DNA of 64,000 bases from Mycoplasma sp. (GCA_024244685.1 JAAEOJ010000057.1:24730-88729), one strand, 5' to 3'. Numbered from the stretch's first letter, positions 42,765-53,387 are shown. Notes: generated by a model from the sequence alone, not told the origin. Numbers and translations are program-made.

Positions 42765-45101
42765 CTAATATGATATATTCATTAAAGCTCTTACTGAATT
42801 ATGAGAAATTCTTTTTATTAATTCCTGAAATAATTCTAACCCTTTTTCTGTAAATACTTGAAAAGGATTTTTTTGAGCATAAGATGAAAGTGAAGAAGAC
42901 ATTCTTAATTTATCCATTTGATCAATATGTAGTTGTCAATTAGCATCTAATGTCTCTAATAAAATTTCTTTTTCGTTATTTATAAATCCATCTTCACCTA
43001 TTTTTTCAATTGCATCTCTAGATATATCTTTATAAGATTCTTTCATTTTTTTATCTAATAATTCTATTATTTCATATTTTGATAAACTTGATAATATTGC
43101 AGGTTCTAAATTAAATTTAACATTAGCAAATCAAACTTGATTAAGTGAAAGAGATAAATTCTCGATATCAATATCATTATTCTTGTCTATAAATTGCGGA
43201 AAATCAACAATATCTTTAACTACACTACTTAAAATTCTTTCTATAATATTAGAAATACTTCTTTGACTAATAACCATATCTCTTTGTTTATAAATCGCGT
43301 CTCTTTGTTGCCTAATAACATCATCAAATTGTAAAACATTTTTACGTGAATCAAAATTAAAACCTTCAATTTTCTTTTGAGCTCTATTTAAAGCTTTGAC
43401 TATAGCCTTTGTAGAAATTGGTTTTTCTCCAAATATTTTAAAAGTTTTCTTTAATTTTTCTTGAGAAGAAAATCTTGAAATTAATTGATCGTCAAGCGAT
43501 AAAAAGAAGCGTGATTCTCCAATATCACCTTGACGACCTGAACGACCTCTTAATTGATTATCTATACGTCTTGATTCTGATTTATCTGTACCTAAAACAT
43601 ATAAACCTCCAAGAGCAATAACATCTTTTTGTATTTTAATATCTGTACCACGACCAGCCATATTAGTGGCTATTGTAACTGCACCTTTTTTACCTGCTTC
43701 AGCAATAATATCAGCTTCTTTTCCATCTTGTTTAGCATTTAAAAGTTTATAAGGTATTTTTATTTCTTTTAAAAGTTTTGCAATTCTTTCTGATTGTTCA
43801 ACTAAAGATGTACCTATAAGAACAGGTTGTTTTTTTTCATATAACCTTTTAACTTCTTGAGCTATAGCTTTATATTTTGATGACCTAGTAACATAAACTT
43901 TATCTCTATGATCTTTACGAATAATAGGTTTATTTGTTGGTATTACTACAACACGCATATTATAAATTTCAATAAACTCATTTTCTTCTGTTTTAGCAGT
44001 ACCTGTCATTCCTGAAAGTTTTTTAAACATACGAAATAAATTTTGATATGTAATTGTAGCTAAGGTTTTCATTTCATCTTCAATCTCAACATTTTCTTTT
44101 GCTTGTATTGCTTGTTGTAAACCATCAGCATAAGAACGTCCATCCATAATACGACCTGTAAAAGCATCTATTAAAAGTATTTTTTCATCCTTAACAATAT
44201 AATCACCATTTAATTCCATTATATAATTTGCTCTTAATGCATTTTGAATTCTATGTACAAGTTCTGAATTTTCCATAGAAAATAAATCTGTTTTATAGAA
44301 ATTATTCGCTTTATCAATACCTTCTTCTGATAATTGAATTGATTTAGATTCAAAATCAATAATATAGTGTTCTTCTTTTAATGACTTAGCAAATTGGTTT
44401 GCTGCTAAATACAAAGATGAAGGAGAAGATTCTCCTCCTGAAATAATTAGAGGTGTTCTAGCTTCATCTATTAAAATTGAGTCAACTTCATCTATTAAAG
44501 CAAAATTAAAACCTCTCTGAACTTTTTGATTAATATGTTGAACCATATTATCTCTTAAATAATCAAATCCAATTTCTGAATGAACAGAATAAGTTATATC
44601 ACAAGAATAAGCTTCTCTTTTTTCATCAGGAGAAAGGTTAGTAGTGTTGATTCCAACGCTCAATCCAAGTCAATTATGCACTTTTCCAGTTTCTTCTGCA
44701 TCTCTTTCTGTAAGATATTCATTAACTGTAGATACAATAACACCTTTACCTGATAAGGCATTTAAGTATACGGGTGCAATTGAAGCTATTGTTTTACCTT
44801 CACCAGTACGCATTTCCGCAACGGATCCAAAATGTAAAATTAAACCTCCCAATATTTGAACATCATACGGTCTTTTATTTAATACTCTAAAAGTTGCTTC
44901 TCTTGCTATTGCAAAAGCTTCTACAATAAAATCATCAACCGTTGAATCGCCATTGGCAATTTGTTCTTGAAATCTTTTAGTTTGTTTTTTTAATTCTTCA
45001 TCACTAAGACTTTTTGCCACTTCTTCATAATCATTAATTTTTTTTAGTGCTAAGTTTGCTTTTTTATATTCTAAAGAATGTATTTTAAATTTTTGTTTCA
45101 T
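42765..45101 (-). CDS. secA: Preprotein translocase ATPase SecA
   Basis: Motor for protein export through SecYEG. 778 residues, stop TAG. Seen: Walker A MRTGEGKT (97-104), [71 protein letters not shown], and [16 protein letters not shown] in the helical scaffold. It stops at [11 protein letters not shown]: the flexible C-terminal linker and Zn finger of the Bacillus and E. coli proteins are missing. A TACAAT box is six bases before the ATG. Confidence 0.96.
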
Positions 45102-45107
45102 ATTTAT

Positions 45108-45113
45108 ATTGTA
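45108..45113 (-). promoter_or_regulatory. -10 box, leaderless type (secA)
   Basis: TACAAT, six bases, then the secA ATG at 45101; no Shine-Dalgarno. It lies just after the tig terminator. Confidence 0.5.
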
Positions 45114-45143
45114 TAAAAAAACCTAATTAAATAAAAATAAAAA

Positions 45144-45162
45144 AATAAGCTAAAAACTTATT
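45144..45162 (-). terminator. tig terminator overlapping its stop
   Basis: AATAAG/CTTATT stem with a seven-base loop on the minus strand, followed by a T run; the arm reaches the tig stop. Confidence 0.6.
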
Positions 45163-46438
45163 ATTTATTTGAATTTATTAATATATCAATAACTCTTTCA
45201 TTAGTCATAGGTATTTGCATTTGTGTTTTTTGTATTGTTTTTTTTATGTTTTCAACTGATTGGCCATAAACTTTAGATAACTTTTTATATTCTTTTTCGT
45301 AATCTTCTTCTTTGAGCTCAATTTTTTCTAATTTAGCTATTTCTGCAAATACCAAAGAATCTTTAAGAGCTTTATCGGCAGCTTCCCTCATTTGTGAAGA
45401 AAACTGTTCATTTGTAACTCCCGTCATTTTAAGATAAGTATCTTTATCAAAACCTTGTTCTTGTATTTTTTTAGTGAAATGTTGTTCTTGATTTTTTATT
45501 TCTTTTCCAACTAAAGAAATAGGAATTATTAATTCTGTTGATTCTTGTATTTCTATAAATGCTTTATTTTTAAAGTCTATTCTTGCTTGTTGTTTTAATT
45601 GTTCTTTTAAAACATTTTTAGTATAAGATTTAAGTTCTGAAACTGTTTTAACTTCTGGAATTCCAACTTCCTTTGCTAATTCATCATTTAATTCTGGAAT
45701 TTGTTTTTCTTTAATTTCATGTATTTTACATTTAAATATAACATCCTTACCTTTAAGTTCCTCTGAATGATATTCTTTAGGGAATGTTACGCTAACTGTT
45801 TTTTCGTCTCCTGATTTAACTCCCTCTAGTTGTTCTTCAAATCCAGGTATAAATTGACCTGATCCCAATTCTAGCTCATGACCATCTGCTTTACCACCAT
45901 CAAAAGGCTTATTGTTTAAAAATCCTTCAAAATCAAATTTAATAATACTTCCTTTTTTAGCAGGGGTTGAAACTATTTTTGTAGTTGCATGCATTTTTCT
46001 AATTTTTTCAAGTTCAGAATCAAGAATTTTTTCATCAAATTTTGGTTCTTTATATTTTGTTTTTAAATCTTTATAATTTGATAATTTAATTTCTGGATAA
46101 ATAGGATAAATAAATTCTACTTCTATTTCTGTAGCTGTTAATTTAACTAAATTATAATAAGGTGAATCTAAAACAATTTCGCCTTCCTTTATTTCATTCG
46201 AAGCTTCAATAACTAATTTATCTAGCATTTTTGGTAATGCCTTATGTCAAACTTCAGCATCTTTAATATGTTTTTTAGCAATAGACGTAGGAACTTTACC
46301 CTTTCTAAAACCATCAACTTCTAAATTTGAAGTCATTGTTTTTCTTGCTGACTCTTGTTTTGCTTCTCATTCAGCTTTTTTACCTACAACAGTTATTTTT
46401 AATTCAGAAGTTTTTTTATTTATTTCTCTTTTTAACAT
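45161..46438 (-). CDS. tig: Trigger factor
   Basis: Ribosome-bound chaperone and prolyl isomerase. 425 residues with UGA Trp codons in the first 80. Seen: N-terminal ribosome-binding domain with the signature GFRKGKVPTSIAKK, the FKBP-like domain (KKGSIIKFDFEGFLNNKPFDGG, GSGQFIPGFEEQLEGVKSGDE), and the C-terminal helical arms. AAAGGAG precedes the ATG. Confidence 0.96.
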
Positions 46439-46472
46439 TTTTTTCTCCTTTAAAAAGTTTTTAGTGAATATA

Positions 46473-47174
46473 TTATAGTTGATTTTGTAATTTTTCTTTA
46501 ATTTTATTAATTTCTTTTTTATCAACAATATTAATATAAGATAATCCCATTAATTCATGAGCTATCTGAACTATAGCAGGACCCAAATTATAAGAAGAGT
46601 TTATTATTTCTGGAAAAGAATTTAAAATATATAATTCTAAGTTTTGAAAAGCAACATCTTTTAATGATGGATTTTGAATTATTGTTTTATCAATGAATTT
46701 TATTGTTGATTTATAAATGTCGAGATTTATTATTGAACCTATTTTAAGAGGATTAATTTTCATATTATTCCATTCAAAAATATGATCAATATTTTGTTCT
46801 ACACAATATTCATAAATTATGGATTTTATAATTACTGAAATTTTTTTACTTTTAATTATTTTATGAATATCTTTTAATATTGAATTTATGTTTAAATCTC
46901 TTAATTTTGAAAGAGCTAGATTAATTTTAACAGAATCACCATTTTTTAATATCTCAATAACTTCTTCTTTTGAAAGCTCGTTATTTATTTTAATATTAAT
47001 TAAAGAATCTGATTTAACATTTTTCAATAAAGAATAAAATTTCTTTTCATATTTTTCTGGAATATAAGGCATATTTAATTCTTCTTGTAATTTTTGAAAT
47101 GCTAGTTTTGGATTATCTTTTATTAATTCTTTTATTTCTTTTATTTTTTCACTATAATAATCATTTTTAATCAT
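46473..47174 (-). CDS. DUF3196-like TPR-type protein
   Basis: 233 residues, no membrane segment, mostly helical. The start (YYSEKIKEIKELIKDNPKLAFQKLQEELNMPYIP, quoted in parts: KIKEIKELIKDNPKLAFQ and EELNMPYIPEKYE) resembles mollicute DUF3196 proteins, whose M. pneumoniae member has a TPR-like structure. Function unknown; a protein-protein contact role is only a guess. A TAAAAT box six bases before the ATG suggests a leaderless mRNA. It lies upstream of tig on the same strand, 34 bases apart. Confidence 0.7.
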   Translation of the reverse strand: MIKNDYYSEKIKEIKELIKDNPKLAFQKLQEELNMPYIPEKYEKKFYSLLKNVKSDSLINIKINNELSKEEVIEILKNGDSVKINLALSKLRDLNINSILKDIHKIIKSKKISVIIKSIIYEYCVEQNIDHIFEWNNMKINPLKIGSIINLDIYKSTIKFIDKTIIQNPSLKDVAFQNLELYILNSFPEIINSSYNLGPAIVQIAHELMGLSYINIVDKKEINKIKEKLQNQL

Positions 47175-47180
47175 ATTAAT

Positions 47181-47186
47181 ATTTTA
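47181..47186 (-). promoter_or_regulatory. -10 box, leaderless type (DUF3196-like gene)
   Basis: TAAAAT, six bases, then the ATG at 47174; no Shine-Dalgarno. Confidence 0.45.
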
Positions 47187-47227
47187 TAATAAAGTTATTG
47201 TTTGTTGTTGAAATAATATAAAAAAAA

Positions 47228-47304
47228 TGGTGACCGCGAGAGGATTCGAACCTCTGACCACATCCTTAGAAGGGACGTGCTCTATCCAGCTGAGCTACGC
47301 GGCC
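47228..47304 (-). tRNA. tRNA-Arg (TCT)
   Basis: 77 bases with encoded CCA. Acceptor GGCCGCG/CGCGGTC with one G-T pair, anticodon loop CTTCTAA giving TCT, T-arm GAGGTTCGAATCCTC. Confidence 0.96.
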
Positions 47305-47371
47305 ATCTTTATAAATGCTATTTAAAGATAAGCAAAAATATTATATACTAATTAAACTAATCAAAATAAAA

Positions 47372-47394
47372 AAACCAAAATTATTTTTTGGTTT
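47372..47394 (-). terminator. Terminator of the CvpA-like gene
   Basis: Nine-base arms AAACCAAAA/TTTTGGTTT with a five-base loop, 12 bases past the stop at 47406, T run on the minus strand. Confidence 0.8.
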
Positions 47395-47405
47395 TGATTA
47401 TATTT

Positions 47406-48359
47406 TTATCTAAAAGCAAAAATAAGTTTATCTAATTGATTTTTTGTAACTTCTATTCCTGATTGTTTTAATATTTCTAAAGCTTTTTGTTCATTATTTT
47501 TTAATAATTGAATTTTTTTGCTCAATTCTTCTCTATTGATAACTTGGGGTACTTTCTCTTTTTTTGCTTCAGCATTAATACCATTAATAATACCATTAAC
47601 AATTCCTGGTCTTCTTATAATTGATTGAATAATATCTTTATTATTAATAATTGATTTTATAATTTCCTTTTCATTAGTTGTTTTATCTGCTAATTTTGAA
47701 AATATTTTTTGAATTTCTTCGGTTTTTTGTTTTGTCTTTTCAGGATTAGAAACTATTGAAAATAAACCCATTGCATCACGAATATCTTCAGAAATTGTAT
47801 CTACTTCACCAAAAGTAAAAATACTTGAGAGCACATTAAAAGAACTTGTCATTTCTCTAGAAGGAATAAGCATAGCTGATGTAATAGTTGTTATAAATGC
47901 TGCTTGAGGCAATACTGTTAAAAAACCAATACCTGATCCAATAAATCTTGATTTTCAATTAAATATTTTATTTTTTTTATCAATTTTCAATTGTTTTTTT
48001 AAATATTTTCTTAAAAATATATATGGTATTAAAGATATTAATAAAAAAACCGCTAATATTATACTCAAGTATATTAACATTATTGAAGATTTTACTAATC
48101 CAGCTAATTCATCTTGAGTTATTATTTCTTGTTCTGAATTTATTGAACTTAAAAGTTTTGGGGATACTTGATTTTTTCATAATAAAGCAAAACTTAATAT
48201 TCCAATAATTAAAGAAAAAGCATTTACTGTTAAAAAATATAATGCACTTCTTCAACCGTTCAAAAAACCAATTAATAAACCTGAGATTATTAATATACTT
48301 AAAAGTAATGGCGGTAATCAAGTTAAGGTTGGAGAAACTATCCAATTAGGTAATCCCAT
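47406..48359 (-). CDS. CvpA-like membrane protein
   Basis: 317 residues with several UGA Trp codons. Seen: four to five membrane helices, one in the first 40 residues with LIGFLNGWRSALYFLTVNAFSLIIG, another pair at about 85-115 and 145-175, then a long charged C-terminal half (about 140 residues, KTKQKTEEIQKIFSKL...). The topology and the G-x-x-x-GW-x-x-x start resemble CvpA-type proteins, but the match is weak and I would not name a function. AAGGAG precedes the ATG. It faces prmC divergently. Confidence 0.5.
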
Positions 48360-48446
48360 AATAAAAACTCCTTAATATACAATTTTAATGTTAATACATT
48401 TAATATAATTATAACATTTAACTATAAAAATAGTAATATTAAAATT

Positions 48447-49145
48447 ATGAATATTAAATTTTTAAAATTAAAATATAAAAAGGATTTTTATTTAAAAGAT
48501 ATGAAAAATATGATTTTAGAATCTAAAGAAGAATTAAATAAATTAAAATTAGGAGTTCCTCTTCATAAAATTCTTGGTTATATTGAAATGACAGATGTTA
48601 AAATTTATGTTAATAAAGATGTTTTAATTCCAAGATATGAAACTGAAGAACTTGTTTTATTAGCATCCAAATATATTGATAGTAATAAAAAAGTTTTAGA
48701 TTTATGTTCAGGATCAGGTTATATTGCTTTAGCTATCAAAAAAATGACTAATGCAAATGTTTATGCTTCCGATATATCAAAAGAATCAATAGAACAAATA
48801 AAAATAAATGCAAAAAGAAATAAACTAGATATAAAAATTTTTCAATCAGATTTGTTTAATAATATTAATGAAAAATTTGATTTAATTATTTCAAATCCTC
48901 CTTATATTCCTAAAAATAATAAATTAGATAAGTCAGTAACTTTGTATGAACCTAGTATATCTTTGTTTGGTGGTGAAGATGGAAATGAATTTTATAAAAA
49001 AATTTGTAACCAATATAAAAAATTCTTAAATAAAAATGGTAAAATATTTTTTGAGATTTCAGAAGATAATGTTGAATATTTAATTACACAAAAATTCAAA
49101 ATTATAAATGATATAAATGGTAAAAAAAGGTTTGCTTATAAATAG
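48447..49145 (+). CDS. prmC: Release factor glutamine methyltransferase PrmC (HemK)
   Basis: Methylates the Gln of the GGQ loop of release factor 1. 232 residues; the N-terminal helical domain is shortened to about 35 residues. Seen: RYETEELV, SAM motif I DLCSGSGYIALAI (85-97), NVYASDIS, and the catalytic NPPYIP (150-155). Because UGA is Trp here, only RF1 is expected as a substrate. No Shine-Dalgarno is visible. tRNA-Trp follows three bases after the stop. Confidence 0.95.
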   Translation: MNIKFLKLKYKKDFYLKDMKNMILESKEELNKLKLGVPLHKILGYIEMTDVKIYVNKDVLIPRYETEELVLLASKYIDSNKKVLDLCSGSGYIALAIKKMTNANVYASDISKESIEQIKINAKRNKLDIKIFQSDLFNNINEKFDLIISNPPYIPKNNKLDKSVTLYEPSISLFGGEDGNEFYKKICNQYKKFLNKNGKIFFEISEDNVEYLITQKFKIINDINGKKRFAYK

Positions 49146-49148
49146 TTT

Positions 49149-49222
49149 GGGAGTTTAGTTTAATGGTAAAACAACGGATTCCAAACCCGTTGATGAGGGT
49201 TCGATTCCTTCAACTCCTGCCA
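49149..49222 (+). tRNA. tRNA-Trp (CCA)
   Basis: 74 bases with encoded CCA. Acceptor GGGAGTT/AACTCCT with a G-T first pair, anticodon loop TTCCAAA giving CCA, T-arm GAGGGTTCGATTCCTTC. It reads UGG; a separate tRNA-Trp with TCA anticodon for the abundant UGA codons is expected elsewhere in the genome. The anticodon stem has an A-C pair at its loop end. Cotranscribed with prmC. Confidence 0.93.
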
Positions 49223-49245
49223 TATATTTAAAAAAATATCAAAAT

Positions 49246-49278
49246 AAAAAATTAAGTAATTTTAATGCTTAATTTTTT
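49246..49278. terminator. Convergent terminator between tRNA-Trp and mutM
   Basis: Eleven-base arms AAAAAATTAAG/CTTAATTTTTT, usable in both directions; the mutM stop at 49277-49279 touches it. Confidence 0.8.
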
Positions 49279-50101
49279 ATTTTTGTTTTTGACAATTAGG
49301 GCAAAAGTGTGTACCTCTTCCACCGACTCTTATTTTTTTGATTATATTTTTACAATTAGGGCAAGGTTTTCCGTTTTTTCTAAATACTTTAATATATTCA
49401 GCATAACGTCCTGGTTTCCCGTTTACTGATCCATAAGTTGAAATTGATGAACCGCCTAATTTGGTTGATTTATCCATAATTTTTTTTCCTATTTCTAAAA
49501 TATTTTTTGCTTCTAACTTTGTTATTTGATTTCCTTTTGTTAATGGATGAATATTGCTCATTCAAAGACTTTCATCAACATAAATATTTCCATAACCCAA
49601 AATTATTGTTTGATCTAAAACTAAAGTTTTAATTGGTCTTCTTGACTTGTTAATTTTTTTAAAAAAATAATCGACTTGTTTTAAATCTGGTTCTGGGCCT
49701 AATGTTATTATAGGTTTAGTTTTTCATAAGTCTTTTTTATTTCTTATGTGAGCGGTTGCAAATCTTCTTGGATCTTCAAAAGTTAATTCTGCTCCATCAT
49801 TAAAAATAAAAGATATATGAGTATGTTTTCCTAATTCATGTTTTTTGTCATGTAAATTATATCTTCCTGTCATTCTTAAATGAGATAAATAAATTTTTTC
49901 ATTTGTTAATTCTGTAACAATTCATTTTCCTATGTTGCTTATATTAAGTATTTTTTCTCCTTCTAAAAATTTAATAAATTCTGATGGCGTATTATCTTTA
50001 ACTATTTTTTCATTAAAAACTAAAACTTTTTTTATAGTTTTACCTTTTATTAATTTATTCATATCAGAACTAACTGTTCTTACTTCTGGCATTTCTGGCA
50101 T
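49277..50101 (-). CDS. mutM: Formamidopyrimidine-DNA glycosylase
   Basis: Removes oxidised purines such as 8-oxoguanine and cleaves the strand. 274 residues with two UGA Trp codons. Seen: catalytic MPEMPEVRTV (Pro2 as Schiff-base nucleophile, Glu3), HLRMTGRYNLH, FEDPRRFAT, LDQTIILGYGNIYVDE, and the C-terminal Zn finger CPNC...FCPNCQ. AAGGAG precedes the ATG. It is the base-excision partner of the uvrABC genes in this window. Confidence 0.96.
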
Positions 50102-50151
50102 ATATGCTCCTTATTTTAATTATATAATTAATTTATTTTTATAAATAATAT

Positions 50152-50157
50152 TATAAT
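50152..50157 (+). promoter_or_regulatory. -10 box, leaderless type (Sua5-type gene)
   Basis: TATAAT, six bases, then the ATG at 50164; a second TATAAT abuts the ATG. No Shine-Dalgarno. Confidence 0.55.
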
Positions 50158-50163
50158 TATAAT

Positions 50164-50652
50164 ATGAAAAAATATGAAAAGTTATTTATAGCTAAAACAG
50201 ATACTGTTGTCGGCATTGGTGGTCCTGTTGAGCCTGAAGTAGAAAAAGAAATTTTTGAATTAAAAGGAAGACCTAAAAATAAACCTTTAATTATAATGGT
50301 TAATTCTATAAAAGAAGCTAAAAAATTTGATGGTTGAAATGAAAATGCTGAAAAAATTGCTAAAAAATTTTGGCCAGGGCAAGTAACTATAGTTTTATCT
50401 AAAGTTGCTATTAGAATACCTAATTCAAAAGAATTGCTAGATTTAATTAATAAAATCGGACCAATTTATATGACTTCAGCAAATAAATCTGAAAAACCAA
50501 CACTTGATTTCAAAAAAGCTGTAGCAGAATTTCCTGAGATAAAAAAATATTATTCAAAAACAAAAGGTTCAGATGTTATTTCAACTATTATAAGAGCCAA
50601 AGATTTAAAAATATTAAGGCAAGGAATAATTTATTTTAAAGGTGATTTATAA
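50164..50652 (+). CDS. Sua5/YrdC/TsaC-type threonylcarbamoyl-AMP synthase
   Basis: Makes threonylcarbamoyl-AMP for t6A at tRNA position 37. 162 residues, short for the family, with one UGA Trp. Seen: AKTDTVVGIGGPVE (family KTDTVYGLG), ELKGRPKNKPLIIMV, FWPGQVTIVLSK, AIRIPNS and IGPIYMTSANKSEKPT. The core ATP/Thr-binding motifs are present; the extra Sua5 C-terminal domain is not. Confidence 0.92.
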
Positions 50653-50687
50653 AACAAAAAATAATTAAAAATAGATAAACTAAATAA

Positions 50688-50813
50688 GGTGTATTAGTTT
50701 ATAGTGAAGAAATTTCAACAATTAGATTTAAAAAAGTAAGGGCCGTTATATTTTTTGATAGTAAAAATACTTTAAAAATATTTGTTGCTTTTTTAAATAA
50801 AAAATTTGAGTAA
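50688..50813 (+). other. Possible coding relic without a start codon
   Basis: A 41-codon open stretch ending in TAA, reading like a protein C-terminus (EEISTIRFKKVRAVIFFD, then FVAFLNKKFE). There is no ATG, GTG or TTG at its beginning, directly after an in-frame TAA. I do not recognise it. It could be chance or the remains of a gene in this 207-base gap. Confidence 0.2.
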
Positions 50814-50834
50814 AGACTTTATAATAAATATTAA

Positions 50835-50860
50835 AAAAATGAAGTTTCTACTTCATTTTT
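50835..50860. terminator. Convergent terminator
   Basis: Ten-base arms AAAAATGAAG/CTTCATTTTT with a six-base loop between the plus-strand Sua5-type gene and the minus-strand small membrane gene, whose stop it touches. Confidence 0.8.
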
Positions 50861-51060
50861 TATTTAAATGCAAATATTGCTATTAATAATAAAGTTACAA
50901 AAATAATTATTCCTATTAATACTGATGGTCATAAAATTCTATTTATAAATAAAAAATCTTTTTTATGAATAATTCTCATTCAATTCCTAAAAAATCATAA
51001 TAAAAGAGGCAACATAAGAGATATAATTCCTATTATTATGAATATTCTTGTTAATAACAT
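50860..51060 (-). CDS. Small two-helix membrane protein
   Basis: 66 residues read through three UGA Trp codons; not recognised. Seen: two hydrophobic helices (about 2-22 and 42-65) around a basic loop (RNWMRIIHKKDFLF). GGAGG stands four bases before the ATG, a good Shine-Dalgarno, so it is very likely translated. It follows the 186-residue membrane gene and the PTS IIC gene on the same strand, 60 bases apart. Confidence 0.6.
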
Positions 51061-51120
51061 TAGACCTCCAATTATTTAAATGTACTAAACTTTAATTAAT
51101 TATATAAGATTTAAAAATAA

Positions 51121-51681
51121 TTAAATAATTTTAAAAGAGGTAATTGTATTATTTTTTAAATCATCAGCTTTAACTTTTGCTGTCATTGCTAAATCCAAAT
51201 ATTTTTGTTCTAATAATTTTGTTGATTTCTTTATATAAATATAAGAACTATTAACTGAGGTTAAAGATGTAAATAGTGTTATCATTAAGCCAAAAGTTAT
51301 ACAAGCAAATATTCCAGTTATAATATTCACTGCTAAACTAATAGCAATGTTTTTATTAGCGCCTAATGATAATTGAACAATTATTAAAGGGAGTGAAATT
51401 ATTGATAATATTAACAAACCTTGCAGTATTTTAGGTTTTAAGTCTACTGATATACTCGGTAATTCTATGGTTCATAATTCTGATAATTGAGGAGCAGTAG
51501 GTCCATTTGGTGTTTTATGAATAACTGATTTCATAACTTTAGCTGTTTTAGGGAATGTTTCAAATCCTTTGGTTGCCATATAAAAAATAGCAAAAGACAA
51601 AATAGTTGTTAAACCTAGAAAAGAAGCTAAAGTGAAAGTGAGTGGTTTTGAATACTTTTTAAATCATTTTAATTCTTCCAT
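51121..51681 (-). CDS. Unknown four-helix membrane protein linked to PTS IIC
   Basis: 186 residues, UGA Trp codons in the first half; not recognised. Seen: two membrane helices near residues 12-40 and a pair at 88-140, then a charged C-terminus of about 45 residues. Its ATG overlaps the stop of the PTS IIC gene by one base, so the two are translationally coupled and probably act together. Confidence 0.65.
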
Positions 51682-53288
51682 TATTTATTACCTTCTTTCT
51701 TCTTTCTAGCTTCTTTTAAAAGTATCTTATCTTGTTTTCTTTTTGCTTTTTCAGCTGTTATAAATGTTTTTTCTAATTCTGTTCTTTTACCAAATTTAAC
51801 TAATGCATAAGTTAATTCCCCGCCTTCTCTTTTAGCTTTTATATTTGCTCCCATTATGAATGGAGTATAAAGTAACGTGGCAATGGATAAATTAATAAAT
51901 GCAAGAATAAAGCCTTGTCAACTCATTGATGTAGCAACTAAACCACCAATTGGTGCTGGTATTGTTCATGGTATCCAAACTTTAACAAGTGGTACAGCTT
52001 TAAATGCAATTGAAAAATAAGTTATTAAAGTTAATAATGGCGCTGTAAAAATAAATGGAATAGAATATGTTGGATTAACCATCATAGGTACTCCGAAAAT
52101 AATAGGTTCATTAATATTAAAAATACTAGCTGGTATAGCAAATTTTGTAAGTTGTTTTTCTTGTTTTCTTTTAGAAAATAAAAATGATGCAATAATTCAA
52201 CCTAAAGTAGATCCTGTTCCACCCAACATTATAAAAGCATCAAATGTTCCTTGAACAAATATATGAGTGCTTGAATCTGCTATAAATCATTTTTGTTCTG
52301 AAGAAATATTATCTGATAAAAAAGAAATAAAGGTTACACCAATAATTCCGTTCATAACATTTGAACCGTGAATTCCAAAAAATCATAATATAGAAACAGA
52401 AAAAACATAAATTAAACCTAAACTTAAATCAGCAGATTTATTTGAAATAGATTTTAAGAATGGTGTTTGAACTCCATAAAAAATAGCATCCCCAATTGTC
52501 ATCCTTGTTTCTCCTCAATGTGATATTTTAGATTTTTTTGCAAATTCACTCATACCATAACTAAAACTCATAAATAAAATCTGAAATACTGAAATACCCG
52601 ATAATATAATAAGAATTGGAATAAATTTAGCAAAAGATTTTGCTACTGATTGAGGTACTCCTACAGGCATAATAATTAATAATCTTTTTGATTTAGATAA
52701 AATACAAAATAGTTCTGCAGATATAAAACCAAAAATAATTGTTGTCATTAATCCGGATGAATCAATATAAAATGTAGGACCCCAACCAATTGATCCGTTA
52801 GCTGCAATTACAGCAGATAAAGTTGTTACTCCACAAATAACAGGCGAGTCATTATTTCTTGAACGAGATATAAAATAACCTATACCAAATGCCAAATATA
52901 AAGAAATAGCTCCATATGTTGCACGCTCAATTGCATAAAAAGCGAAATTTCCTATATCGCTTATTGCTGCATAATTCCCTAAAAAAGTTCAAGAATGTGC
53001 TATTACAATTCCTTTTCTTGGGTTTATATATTGAGGAGCATCTTTAATTTGGTTTGCTGCTTTAGCGATTCAACCCAATATAGAAGTCATTGAACCTCCA
53101 CTTGCACCAAATATAAATGTCCTCATTACTACAGATAAAGATCCTATGATAACTAAAGGAGTAAATAAAGCAAATGCATCACGAAGTGCTGCTAAATGTC
53201 TTTGATTACCTAAAATATTGGCTCCATTTATAAAACCATTTTTAATTTTATGTCAAACTGGATTTTTGAATCTTTGAATTTTTAACAT
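51681..53288 (-). CDS. PTS IIC component, lactose/cellobiose type
   Basis: Membrane channel subunit that imports and phosphorylates a beta-linked disaccharide or related sugar with IIA and IIB. 535 residues through many UGA codons. Seen: around ten membrane helices, FALFTPLVIIGSL, the FGIHGSNVMNGI segment and the conserved IFNINEPIIFGVPMMVNP typical of the lactose/cellobiose IIC family, and a charged tail of about 50 residues. No IIA or IIB gene is next to it. AAGGA precedes the ATG. Confidence 0.92.
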
Positions 53289-53348
53289 TTTTATCCTTTT
53301 TAAAATTGTAGTATTTAATTTTTTATAATTATAACAATTTATAAAAAT

Positions 53349-53387
53349 AAACCAAGTCAAATATTTTATAAATATTATACTTGGTTT
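53349..53387 (-). terminator. uvrA terminator enclosing its stop
   Basis: Nine-base arms AAACCAAGT/ACTTGGTTT on the minus strand with a further AT-rich inner stem; the uvrA stop is inside it. A short T-rich run follows. Confidence 0.7.
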
